A stretch of 33,567 bases of DNA from a bacterium (GTDB lineage Bacteria; Krumholzibacteriota; Krumholzibacteriia; LZORAL124-64-63), in NCBI GenBank assembly GCA_014730255.1, contig WJIQ01000172.1, positions 1-33,567 of the forward strand. Direction: 5' to 3'. Below are positions 8,401 to 14,823 of this stretch, piece by piece. The notes under the pieces are model-generated. The model ran no database searches. It saw nothing but the letters and a program-made list of their open reading frames with translations, and had not been told where the DNA came from. The position numbers and the translations under genes are program-made. The number at the start of each line of letters is the position of its first letter. The first letter of the stretch is position 1.

Positions 8401-8539
8401 CCAGCGATGGGTAGCTGATGTCGGGCAGCAATTCCAGCGGCAACCGCTGCAGCGCCACCCATCCGAAGGCGACGACCGCGATGGCCGCCATGATCACCGT
8501 CACCGGACGGCGCACCGACAGACCGATGATGCCCCGCAT
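5426..8539 (-). CDS. RND-family efflux permease (HAE1/AcrB type)
   Basis: This 1037-residue inner-membrane protein would be the proton-driven pump of a tripartite efflux system. It shows the RND layout: TM1 at the N-terminus (RRPVTVIMAAIAVVAFGWV), a large periplasmic porter domain with LPDISYPSLVIQTEFPDTAPQ, a first TM bundle with GGLTLGIGMLVDNSIVVLEAI (TM4 Asp, proton path), a second periplasmic loop, and a second bundle with IVLIGAVMLVGIVVNNAIVLID. Length fits the family. Its ATG at 8537-8539 overlaps the TGA of the adaptor gene by one base, indicating translational coupling. The frame extends to 9865, but that part is a shadow of the adaptor gene. Substrate is not predictable. No TolC-like channel gene is in the window. 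Confidence 0.96.
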   Translation of the reverse strand: MRGIIGLSVRRPVTVIMAAIAVVAFGWVALQRLPLELLPDISYPSLVIQTEFPDTAPQEVENLVTRPIEEAVGVLRGLDTIHSVSRAGISEVTLEFAWGSDMGMLSLELREKLDRLILPEGTLDPLVLRYDPSLDPIVRLAFSGEEDLTILRRIADRRLKPDLETVPGIASAQVKGGLEEEIQVSVDQERLAALDVPLQMVRDVVGAGNLNLPGGALRGRDQQFLVRTVNEYQSPEEIAKLVVTRREGRAVRVGDVAEVVRGAREREEITRTNGRESVEIAIYREGDANTVTVARDLHARLAEWRDRKLPPGTEIDVLFDQSVFIAQALREVRDAALIGGVLAVIVLFAFLRHARSTLIIALSIPLSVIATFIALYELDVSLNLMSLGGLTLGIGMLVDNSIVVLEAIARRRQQGTRLARAAVEGASEVGAAVTASTLTTVAVFLPIVFVEGIAGQLFRDQALTVTVSLLASLVVAVSLIPMLSALGGGSTRGQAAATSADDLATRAESREAMFTLGRFSRLYDRLLAGATARRAVTLLVAFTLLVASLLGARRLGVELIPELSEGEFFFVVEMPEGTSLAATDRVVQRMEAAADEVDAIDLHYATVGSRSAAGGVTVNTRAENLGQLNVVLADRTDEALELRVAERLREDFARIPELETRFGRPAYFTLETPVEVQLFGEDLDLLRDYSLTLARELEAVPGLVDVRSSLEAGNPELQVVFDRERLAALGLDMATLSQVLQDRVQGAVPTRFREQDRQIDIRVRNREADRRSLADVRSLVVPGPEGEPLRLVSVADVRIDRGPAEVHRLQQQRAAVISAGLADRSLGAAIADVERVLADVPPPAGVIAELGGQSDELDVSFQSLRFAMLLAVFLVYLVMAATFESFVHPFIVLFTIPLALVGVVLALMATGTTVTVIVLIGAVMLVGIVVNNAIVLIDTVNRYRRSGLAKHEAVLRAGHARLRPILMTTATTVLGLLPMAIGFGQGSELRAPLAITVAGGLLLSTLLTLVVVPAAYMLVPSGVPADPELSDPEASSP

Positions 8540-9708
8540 CAGGTGGTCCCTGCCGCGCGTCCGGCGTCGTCGGTCCCGGCGCTCCCGGCACCCGGTCCCT
8601 CGAGCACCCTGAGGGGCTGGCCCGGCGCGAGCGACCGCTGCCCCTTGACCACCACGTGCTCGCCCGGCTCGCCGCCGGACAGCAGCTGGGCGTGGTCGTC
8701 GTCGGTGAATCCGACCTCGACCAGCCGGCGCGTGGCCACGGGCCCGGCGCCGTCCTCGCCCGGCGTGGCGACGTAGATGAACGACTCGCCCTTCTCGGTG
8801 ACCACCGCCGTGCGCGGCACCAGCACGGCCCGGTCGCGCATCTCGGTCACGATGCGCACCTCGGCGAAGTCGCCCGGCCGCGTGCCGACCGGATACTCGG
8901 GCAACTCGACGGTCACCTTGATCGTGCCGCTGGTCGCGTCGATGATCGGGCTGATGAGGGTGATGGTGCCGATCAGGACGGTGCCGTCGCTGTCGAGCAC
9001 CAGCTCGACGCTCTGGTCGATCGCGAGCTCGCGGAACTGACGGCTGGGAACGTGCACGCGCGCACGCAGGGGCGTGACGTCGGCCAGCTCGAAGAGGGCC
9101 TGCCCCACGGTCAGCGTCTGGCCGACGTCGACCAGTCGCCGGGTGACCACGCCGTCGAAGGGCGCCGCGACCCGGGTGTACTCCACGTCCAGCCGGGCCA
9201 GGCCCTCCGTCGCCGCCGCGTCGTCGTAGGCCGCGCGGGCGACCTCCAGCTCCTCGGCGCTGGCCAGGTCCTCGGCGTGCATCTGTTCCAGCCGTTCGTA
9301 CGCCGAGCGGAGCTGCGCGGTCTGCGCCGCGGCCTGCTCGAGGCGATACGTGAGGGCCGGGTTGTCGATCACCAGCAGGGTCTGACCGGCGGTGACCCGG
9401 TCGCCCTCCTCGGCCAGCAGCTCGCCCACGAGCCCCTCGACCCGCGCGGCGACCTCGACCGTCTTCTCGGCCTCGAGGCTCGCGGTCGCACGGTAGTAGC
9501 TGGCGATGGGGCCCCGGGAGATCTCGGCCAGCGCCACCGGCGCCGGGGGTAGATCCGGCCGCCCGCCGGGGCCGCGGCCGGCTCCGGGGCCGCCCGCCTT
9601 GCCACCGGCCGTCTGCGCATCTTCCCCGCAACCGGCCGCCAGGAGGCCGGCGAGCAGGAAGGTCAGGGCGACCAGCGGGCGAGCGATCCGCGTGTGACGG
9701 TGGAACAT
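8539..9708 (-). CDS. RND efflux periplasmic adaptor (membrane fusion) lipoprotein
   Basis: This 389-residue protein has a lipoprotein signal (FLLAGLLAAGC, lipidated Cys27), so it is probably anchored to the periplasmic face of the inner membrane. After a Gly/Pro-rich linker comes the adaptor fold. There is a biotinyl/lipoyl-like half motif (VEVAARVEGLVGELLAEEGDRVTAGQTLLVID), a short coiled-coil hairpin (~125-170, AAAQTAQLRSAYERLEQ), the return half (YTRVAAPFDGVVTRRLVDVGQ), then beta-barrel and membrane-proximal domains (GDFAEVRIVTE, VPRTAVV). It precedes the permease in a two-gene operon with a 1-base overlap. GAGG lies 9 bases before the ATG. Confidence 0.94.
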   Translation of the reverse strand: MFHRHTRIARPLVALTFLLAGLLAAGCGEDAQTAGGKAGGPGAGRGPGGRPDLPPAPVALAEISRGPIASYYRATASLEAEKTVEVAARVEGLVGELLAEEGDRVTAGQTLLVIDNPALTYRLEQAAAQTAQLRSAYERLEQMHAEDLASAEELEVARAAYDDAAATEGLARLDVEYTRVAAPFDGVVTRRLVDVGQTLTVGQALFELADVTPLRARVHVPSRQFRELAIDQSVELVLDSDGTVLIGTITLISPIIDATSGTIKVTVELPEYPVGTRPGDFAEVRIVTEMRDRAVLVPRTAVVTEKGESFIYVATPGEDGAGPVATRRLVEVGFTDDDHAQLLSGGEPGEHVVVKGQRSLAPGQPLRVLEGPGAGSAGTDDAGRAAGTT

Positions 9709-9771
9709 CGATGAATCCTCGATCCAGGGTTCGAAACGCGCCGGGCGAACGAGAGCCGACGCCGACCACAG

Positions 9772-9856
9772 AATATCGTCGCAACGATCGCGTTCGCAAA
9801 GTCGGGAAGGTCGCGCAGATCCGACCCTTCACGCGTGGCCGGGCCTGCGTTACGAT
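9772..9856. promoter_or_regulatory. Divergent promoter region between efflux operon and S9 hydrolase
   Basis: Plus strand: TTCACG (9828-9833) and TACGAT (9851-9856), each 4/6 to consensus, with a 17-base spacer. They would start a transcript about 30 bases before the hydrolase ATG. Minus strand: TTGCGA (complement of 9794-9799) and GATATT (complement of 9772-9777) with a 16-base spacer. They would serve the adaptor-permease operon. Both are partial matches. Confidence 0.35.
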
Positions 9857-9894
9857 CCGGTCCACCCCGTTCGACCCCGACCAGGAGGCCCACG

Positions 9895-10980
9895 ATGCGC
9901 CACGCCCTGATGCTCCTCGTCCCGATCGCCATCCTCGCCTCGAACCCGGCCGTCGCCGACGAGACCGGCACCGAGGATCTCGCCGAGCAGATCGCCGGGT
10001 TGCAGCGCACGATCGAGGGCCGGCGCCATACGCTCGACATCCTGCACAAGAAGATCGACGATGTCCTGTGGTTCGAGCGCGTGGGCGACGTGGCCGAGAT
10101 CGACAAGGTCCGCCTCTGGGGCCCGCCCCGCTGGAAGGAGGAGAGCCCGACCGCCATCGGCGCGGGCCAGCCGCTGAAGTTCTGGGCCTACATCTTCGTC
10201 CCCCGCGACCTCGACCGTTCGGGCGAGGTCCCGCTCCTGGTCTTTCCCCACGGTGGCGTGCACGGCGATTTCACGACCTACTACACGCACATCGTGCGCG
10301 AGATGCTCGCCCAGGGGTACGTGATCGTCGCGCCGGAGTACCGCGGCTCGACCGGCTACGGCCGCCGGGTCTACGAGAACATCGACTACGGCGGTCTCGA
10401 GACCGAGGATGCCCACGCCTGCCGCCGGTACATGCTGGAGAACTACCCGTACATCGACGAGGACCGCGTCGGCATGGTCGGCTGGTCTCACGGCGGCCTG
10501 ATCTCGCTGATGAACTGCTTCCGCCATCCCGACGACTACGCCTGCCTGTACGCGGGCGTGCCGGTGAGCGACCTCATCGCCCGGCTCGGCTATCTCGGCG
10601 AGGACTACGCGGCGTATTACAGCGCCGACTACCACATCGGCCAGACGGTCGAGGAGAACATCGCCGAGTACCGGCGTCGCTCGCCGGCCTGGAACGCCGA
10701 GAAGCTCGAGACCCCGGCCCTGATCTTCACCAACCGGGGCGACGAGGACGTCAACGTGCTCGAGGTCGAGCACCTGATCAAGTCGCTGAAGGCCGCCGAC
10801 AAGGAGTTCGAGTACGAGATCTTCGACACGGCGGGCGGCCACAGCTTCGACCGGCTGGACACCCGGGAGGCGCAGACGATCCGGCTGCGGATCTACCGCT
10901 TCCTCGCCCGTCATCTGGATCCGCCCCGGCCGTTCGATGACGTCGACGCGCTCCACGCGGCGGGCTATCGCGGACATTAA
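9895..10980 (+). CDS. Secreted alpha/beta hydrolase, prolyl oligopeptidase (S9)-like peptidase or esterase
   Basis: This 361-residue protein has a signal peptide (1-21, SNPAVADE). A short coiled region (~25-55) is followed by an alpha/beta-hydrolase domain. Visible motifs are the oxyanion strand LLVFPHGGVHG (~114-124), GYVIVAPEYRGSTGYG (~141-155, typical of S9 and acylaminoacyl-peptidases), the nucleophile elbow GWSHGG with Ser198, the acid loop NRGDEDVNV (Asp283 or Asp285) and the His loop GGHSF (His316). No beta-propeller precedes the catalytic domain, so it is a stand-alone catalytic unit. AGGAGG upstream supports the ATG at 9895; the frame is open 60 bases further up without a ribosome binding site. 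The stop codon abuts the nested inverted repeat. Peptidase versus esterase activity cannot be decided. Confidence 0.87.
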   Translation: MRHALMLLVPIAILASNPAVADETGTEDLAEQIAGLQRTIEGRRHTLDILHKKIDDVLWFERVGDVAEIDKVRLWGPPRWKEESPTAIGAGQPLKFWAYIFVPRDLDRSGEVPLLVFPHGGVHGDFTTYYTHIVREMLAQGYVIVAPEYRGSTGYGRRVYENIDYGGLETEDAHACRRYMLENYPYIDEDRVGMVGWSHGGLISLMNCFRHPDDYACLYAGVPVSDLIARLGYLGEDYAAYYSADYHIGQTVEENIAEYRRRSPAWNAEKLETPALIFTNRGDEDVNVLEVEHLIKSLKAADKEFEYEIFDTAGGHSFDRLDTREAQTIRLRIYRFLARHLDPPRPFDDVDALHAAGYRGH

Positions 10981-11158
10981 CCCGGATCATTCACGAAGGG
11001 CCGTCGCGAGGCCGAGGAAAACGGCTGCCAGAACACGACCTCGCAAGGGCTGGCGAGGGAGACGTACCCGATGCGGTACGTTGACCGAGCCAGACCGAGA
11101 AGGCGTGTTCTGGCAGCCGTTTGGCCGGCCGCAGCAGGCCCTTCGTGAATGATCCGGG
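10981..11158. repeat. 178-bp nested inverted-repeat element between convergent genes
   Basis: Outer arms 10981-11002 and 11137-11158 are perfectly complementary over 22 bases. Inner arms 11019-11037 and 11104-11122 are perfectly complementary over 19 bases. Between the two arm pairs (11003-11018 and 11123-11136) complementarity is only partial. The 66-base centre holds two further hairpins: 11040-11057 (5-bp stem) and 11063-11080 (CGTACC/GGTACG with a 6-base loop). The element fills the whole gap between the stop of the hydrolase (TAA, 10978-10980) and that of the next gene (complement of 11159-11161), and TA dinucleotides flank it. No transposase is encoded. Candidate natures are a MITE, a REP/BIME-like repeat, a structured RNA, or a bidirectional terminator. 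I do not recognise it as a named family. Confidence 0.9.
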
Positions 11159-11644
11159 CTAGAGATCGAAACCGATGGCGGCCCCGCCCATGGGCACGAA
11201 CCCTTCCCCGTTGAGCAGCGGCGTGAACGCCAGGCGCATGAACAGCCCGTTGCCCCCGTGGTAGCGGTAGCCGAGGATCGCCGTGCCGGCGACGTGGCTG
11301 TCGGGCTCGTCGTAGAGGAGGTCGTCCGGATCGGGATCGTCGCCGACGCCCACGAACGCCATGCCCGCGCCGATCTCCAGGAAGCTCTCCCGATCGCCGA
11401 GCAGGTAGCTGACCGTCGCGGGCGCGACGAGGTACTCCTCGAAGACGGCGAAGGTGCTGCCGGCGCCGATGCGCAGGGCGACGTTCGGCTCGACGCGGTG
11501 GTCGAAGTTGACCGAGGCGATGCCACCGGCCCCCATGGCCTCGACGAACAGGGTCGAGCTCTTGACCCAGTACTGCTGGGACACGGCCGGCCGGGCGAGG
11601 ACCACGACGAGCAGGGCGGCGACGATCACGGGCAACGAACGCAT
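11159..11644 (-). CDS. Small exported protein, probably an outer-membrane beta-barrel
   Basis: This 161-residue protein has a signal peptide (1-22, VVVLARPAVSQQ). The rest is glycine-rich alternating hydrophobic/polar sequence (LFVEAMGAGGIASVNFDHRV, ALRIGAGSTFAVFEEYLVAPATVSYLLG, FLEIGAGMAFVGVGD) ending in AAIGFDL. This resembles small OmpW/outer-membrane beta-barrel families of about 8 strands, but no named family is recognised. GGAGG lies 7 bases before the ATG at 11644; the frame is open further up but the signal peptide begins here. It converges on the S9 hydrolase across the inverted-repeat element and diverges from the exonuclease gene. Confidence 0.75.
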   Translation of the reverse strand: MRSLPVIVAALLVVVLARPAVSQQYWVKSSTLFVEAMGAGGIASVNFDHRVEPNVALRIGAGSTFAVFEEYLVAPATVSYLLGDRESFLEIGAGMAFVGVGDDPDPDDLLYDEPDSHVAGTAILGYRYHGGNGLFMRLAFTPLLNGEGFVPMGGAAIGFDL

Positions 11645-11763
11645 CTCGAATCCTCCGGAAAGCGAATCCTGCGGGGTCGACGCCGCGCAATGTAGCACAT
11701 GCCTGGCGCGGACGGGACCGAATTCGCCTGGCGCGGCGTCCCCGGCGCCCCCATACTCGGAGC

Positions 11764-12351
11764 ATGCGCTACTCGGTCGACATCGTCGTGATCGATCTCG
11801 AGGCCTCCTGTCCGCCGGAGGACGAGGGCAACAACTCGGTCGAGCGCAGCAGCATCATCGAGGTCGGCGCCGTGCGCCTGGATCGGCGCAGCCTCGAGGT
11901 GAAGACCGAGTTCAGCGAGCTGGTGCGGCCGGTCGACTACCCGGTCACCCCGTTCATCGCCGAGCTGACGGGCATCACCGCCGAGATGGTCGCCGGCCGG
12001 GACGACTTCGCCGCGGTCGGCCGCCGTTTCCTCGACTGGTACGGGCCGCGCAACAAGGCGATCCTGGCCGCCTGGGGCGCCTACTACGACGTTCCGCTGC
12101 TGCGCAAGGAGTGCCTCCGGTTCGACCTTCCATTCCGCGAGCACATCGTGGGGGGCGCGTTCGACATCCGCGCCATCGGAGTGGCCTGGCTCGCCAGCCA
12201 GGACCTGCGCACCAGCGGCGCCACCCTCGACTCGGTGACGGGCAAGATGGGCCTGGAGGGTCGCTTCACGAGCCACCGCGCGGTCGAGGACGCCCGCGCC
12301 ACGGCGGCCGTCCTGCAGGTCCACCACCTCGGCCGGGCGCTCCTGGATTGA
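11764..12351 (+). CDS. DEDDh-family 3'-5' exonuclease (DnaQ/ERI1-like)
   Basis: This 195-residue cytoplasmic protein is predicted to remove nucleotides from 3' ends of DNA or RNA using two metal ions. All five catalytic positions are visible: Asp11 and Glu13 (VVIDLEAS), Asp109 (WGAYYDVPLL), His171 and Asp176 (SHRAVEDARATA). The His five residues before the last Asp assigns it to DEDDh. Single-domain size and the DLEASCPPED start resemble the KapD/ERI1-like branch rather than the DNA polymerase III epsilon subunit. The start codon follows a short purine-rich stretch (CGGAGC) closely. It lies 111 bases before the transketolase-like gene and may share its transcript. The substrate, DNA or RNA, is not known. 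Confidence 0.9.
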   Translation: MRYSVDIVVIDLEASCPPEDEGNNSVERSSIIEVGAVRLDRRSLEVKTEFSELVRPVDYPVTPFIAELTGITAEMVAGRDDFAAVGRRFLDWYGPRNKAILAAWGAYYDVPLLRKECLRFDLPFREHIVGGAFDIRAIGVAWLASQDLRTSGATLDSVTGKMGLEGRFTSHRAVEDARATAAVLQVHHLGRALLD

Positions 12352-12462
12352 CGATTTCGTAACACGCTTGAATCCGCGCGGCCGGTCTGCGAGATTACTC
12401 GCGCGCGCCGGCGACCGCCCACGCCGGATACCCCCACGACCGCCCCCCGCAAGGAGTCCCCC

Positions 12463-14817
12463 GTGACCGATCCCCGCCAGCTGTTCGCGGCTCAGGAGCC
12501 GAACTTCAAGCACTGGGAACTCATCAAGGACGTCACCGACCAGCTCATCGACCTGATGCTCGACACGCGGCAGAGCGGGCATCCCGGCGGCAGCCGCTCC
12601 AAGGCGCACATGCTGATCAGCCTGATGCTCTCGGGCGCCATGCGCTGGGACGTGCGGCGTCCGGAGAAGCGCTTCGCCGACCGGTTCGTGCTGGTGGCCG
12701 GTCACTGCTCGCCGCTGATCTACGGCGTGCTCGCGGTCTGCCACGAGGCGCTGCGCTGGGCCCACGCGCAGTCCGGCGACGACCGTTATCTCGCGCCCGG
12801 CGGCCCCGAGCGCGTGCTCACGTGGGAGGACCTGAAGACCCTGCGCCACCGTCGCGGCCTTCCCGGCCACGTCGAGATGGCGGGCAAGAACCTCTTCTGC
12901 AAGTGGAACACCGGACCGAGCGGTCACGGCGCCCCGGCGGCCGTGGGGCAGGCCCTGGCGCTGAAGAAGGCCCGGGCGGCGGGCGTCAAGGTGTTCGCCC
13001 TCGAGGGCGAGGGCGGCCACACCGCCGGCTGCTGGCACGAGTCCAAGAACAGCGCCCACGGCCTGGGCCTGGACAATCTGCACGTGATCCTCGACTGGAA
13101 CGACTTCGGCATCGACCCGCGCCCGTACTCGGCGGTCGTGCCCGGCACGCCGCGCGACTGGTTCGAGCCGTACGGCTTCCACGTGCACGAGGCCGCGGAC
13201 GGCAGCGACTGGTCCCAGGTGCTCGAGGCCATGTTCGCGATGACCGGCCACGAGGACGACCTGCGGCCGCGCATGATGTTTGGCAAGACGCGCAAGGGCC
13301 GCGGCTACCACACGTTCGACGAGGCGAGCCACGGCGCGGCGCACAAGTATCACAGCGAGAAGTACTGGGCGGGCCGGCGCGACTTCGCCGCGAAGTACGG
13401 CGTGACCTGGACCGGCGAGGGCGAGCCCGCCCCGTCGACCGAGGCCGAGAAGATCGCCCGGCTCGACGATCACCTCCGGACCGCGGTCGGCGTCCTGCGC
13501 GACCACGAGGAGACCATGGGCTACCTCGCCGACCGGCTCGTGGAGCTGGGCGACTCGGTGCCCGAGGAGATCCCGACCTTCGTGATGCCCGGGGCGAGGA
13601 GTCCGCTGGACGACCCCGACCTGTTCGACGTCTCGCGCTATCCCGACGACCTCTGGGCCAGGCCGGGCGACAAGAAGCCCAACCGGGCGGGGTTCGCGCG
13701 GTGGGGCAGCTGGGTCAACAGCCTCTGCCTCGAGCGCTACGGCCGCCCCCTCTTCCTGGTCACGTCGGCCGACCTCGCCGGCAGCACCAACATCTCCGGC
13801 TTCGGCAAGGACTACTCGGACGCGCTGCCCAATACCGGCTGGTACCAGCGGGAGGAGAACCCCGACGGCGTCGTCCTGCCCCAGCCCATCACCGAGTTCA
13901 CGAACGCCGGCATCGTGGCCGGCTGCGCCTCGGTCAATCTCTCGGCCGACCCCGAGCGCAGTTTCAACGGCTGGTACACCGCCTGCTCGACCTACGGCAG
14001 CTTCAGCTACCTGAAGTACGGCCTCATGCGCCTGTACAGCCAGCTCGCCCAGGACTGCGAGCTCCAGGTGGGCAAGGTCCTCTGGGTGGCCGGCCACAGC
14101 GGCCCGGAGACGGCCGAGGACAGCCGCACCCACTTCGGCATCTTCGCGCCGGGGGTCACGCAGCTGTTCCCCGACGGCCAGGTGCTCAACCTGGTCCCGT
14201 ACGAGTACAACGAGGTCCCGCCCATGCTCGCGGCGGCCATGCGGTGCCCGCAGCCCATCGTGGTGCTGCACCTGACCCGCCCGGGCGTGGAGATCCCCGA
14301 CCGCGAGGCGATGGGCTACGGCTCGCATCTGGACGCCGCCCGCGGCGCCTACATCCTGCGCGACTACCGCGAGGGCGAGCCGCAGCACGGCTGCATCTTC
14401 GTGCAGGGCACCATGAGCACGGCGAACCTCCTCGAGGCCCTGCCCGAGGTCGACCGGGCCGGCGTGAACCTGAAGATCGTGGCCGTGCCGAGCCGCGACC
14501 TGTTCCTGATGCAGGACCAGGAGTACCAGGACACCGTGGTCAGCAAGGCCGACCGCTTCAACAGCACCTACGTGACCAACACCTCGCGCCGGCTCATGCG
14601 CGACTGGGCGCTCAACCCCCTGGCCGACGACTGGGCCCTGTCCAGCGACCGGGACAACCAGTGGCGCGACGGTGGTTCGGTGGACGAGGTCTGCCTCGAT
14701 GCGCAGATCGATCCGGCGAGCATCGCGCACGGCCTGGTCGAGTTCGGCGAGGCCTACGAGCAGCGCATGCTCACGCTGGGCCACCTGGTCTCCCACGCGA
14801 AGGGTGAGAGCCACTAG
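12463..14817 (+). CDS. Transketolase-like thiamine-diphosphate enzyme with altered cofactor motif
   Basis: This 784-residue protein is longer than typical transketolase (~660). Co-linear features include GHPGGSRSKA (39-48), AGHCSPLIYG (79-88), NTGPSGHG (149-156), and the cofactor region from residue 181, EGEGGHTAGCWHES, through DWNDFGID (211-218). It also has the pyrimidine-domain ITEFTNAGIVAG with candidate catalytic Glu478. The usual metal-binding GDG is GEG (182-184), and the Glu of the following QEG motif is Ala188. Transfer of C2 units between sugar phosphates is the family reaction. These changes and the extra length make the exact substrate uncertain. The start is GTG with AAGGAG about 6 bases before it. 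It converges on the SLC13 gene with only 6 bases between. Confidence 0.88.
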   Translation: MTDPRQLFAAQEPNFKHWELIKDVTDQLIDLMLDTRQSGHPGGSRSKAHMLISLMLSGAMRWDVRRPEKRFADRFVLVAGHCSPLIYGVLAVCHEALRWAHAQSGDDRYLAPGGPERVLTWEDLKTLRHRRGLPGHVEMAGKNLFCKWNTGPSGHGAPAAVGQALALKKARAAGVKVFALEGEGGHTAGCWHESKNSAHGLGLDNLHVILDWNDFGIDPRPYSAVVPGTPRDWFEPYGFHVHEAADGSDWSQVLEAMFAMTGHEDDLRPRMMFGKTRKGRGYHTFDEASHGAAHKYHSEKYWAGRRDFAAKYGVTWTGEGEPAPSTEAEKIARLDDHLRTAVGVLRDHEETMGYLADRLVELGDSVPEEIPTFVMPGARSPLDDPDLFDVSRYPDDLWARPGDKKPNRAGFARWGSWVNSLCLERYGRPLFLVTSADLAGSTNISGFGKDYSDALPNTGWYQREENPDGVVLPQPITEFTNAGIVAGCASVNLSADPERSFNGWYTACSTYGSFSYLKYGLMRLYSQLAQDCELQVGKVLWVAGHSGPETAEDSRTHFGIFAPGVTQLFPDGQVLNLVPYEYNEVPPMLAAAMRCPQPIVVLHLTRPGVEIPDREAMGYGSHLDAARGAYILRDYREGEPQHGCIFVQGTMSTANLLEALPEVDRAGVNLKIVAVPSRDLFLMQDQEYQDTVVSKADRFNSTYVTNTSRRLMRDWALNPLADDWALSSDRDNQWRDGGSVDEVCLDAQIDPASIAHGLVEFGEAYEQRMLTLGHLVSHAKGESH

Positions 14818-14823
14818 CGAGGA

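Noticed and set aside
8540-9865. N-terminal extension of the RND permease frame
   Set aside because: It lies out of frame over the adaptor gene. The permease starts at 8539 with the conserved TM1.
10937-11152. Short open frames through the inverted-repeat element on both strands
   Set aside because: Both strands give similar FWQPF-like peptides simply because the arms are complementary. No start with a ribosome binding site or known family was found.
12368-12396. TTGAAT followed 17 bases later by GAGATT as promoter of the transketolase-like gene
   Set aside because: The -10 matches only 3 of 6 positions; too weak to list as a feature.
11626-14814. 1062-codon open frame on the minus strand
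   Set aside because: It is a shadow of the exonuclease and transketolase-like genes; no signal peptide, domain or ribosome binding site supports it.
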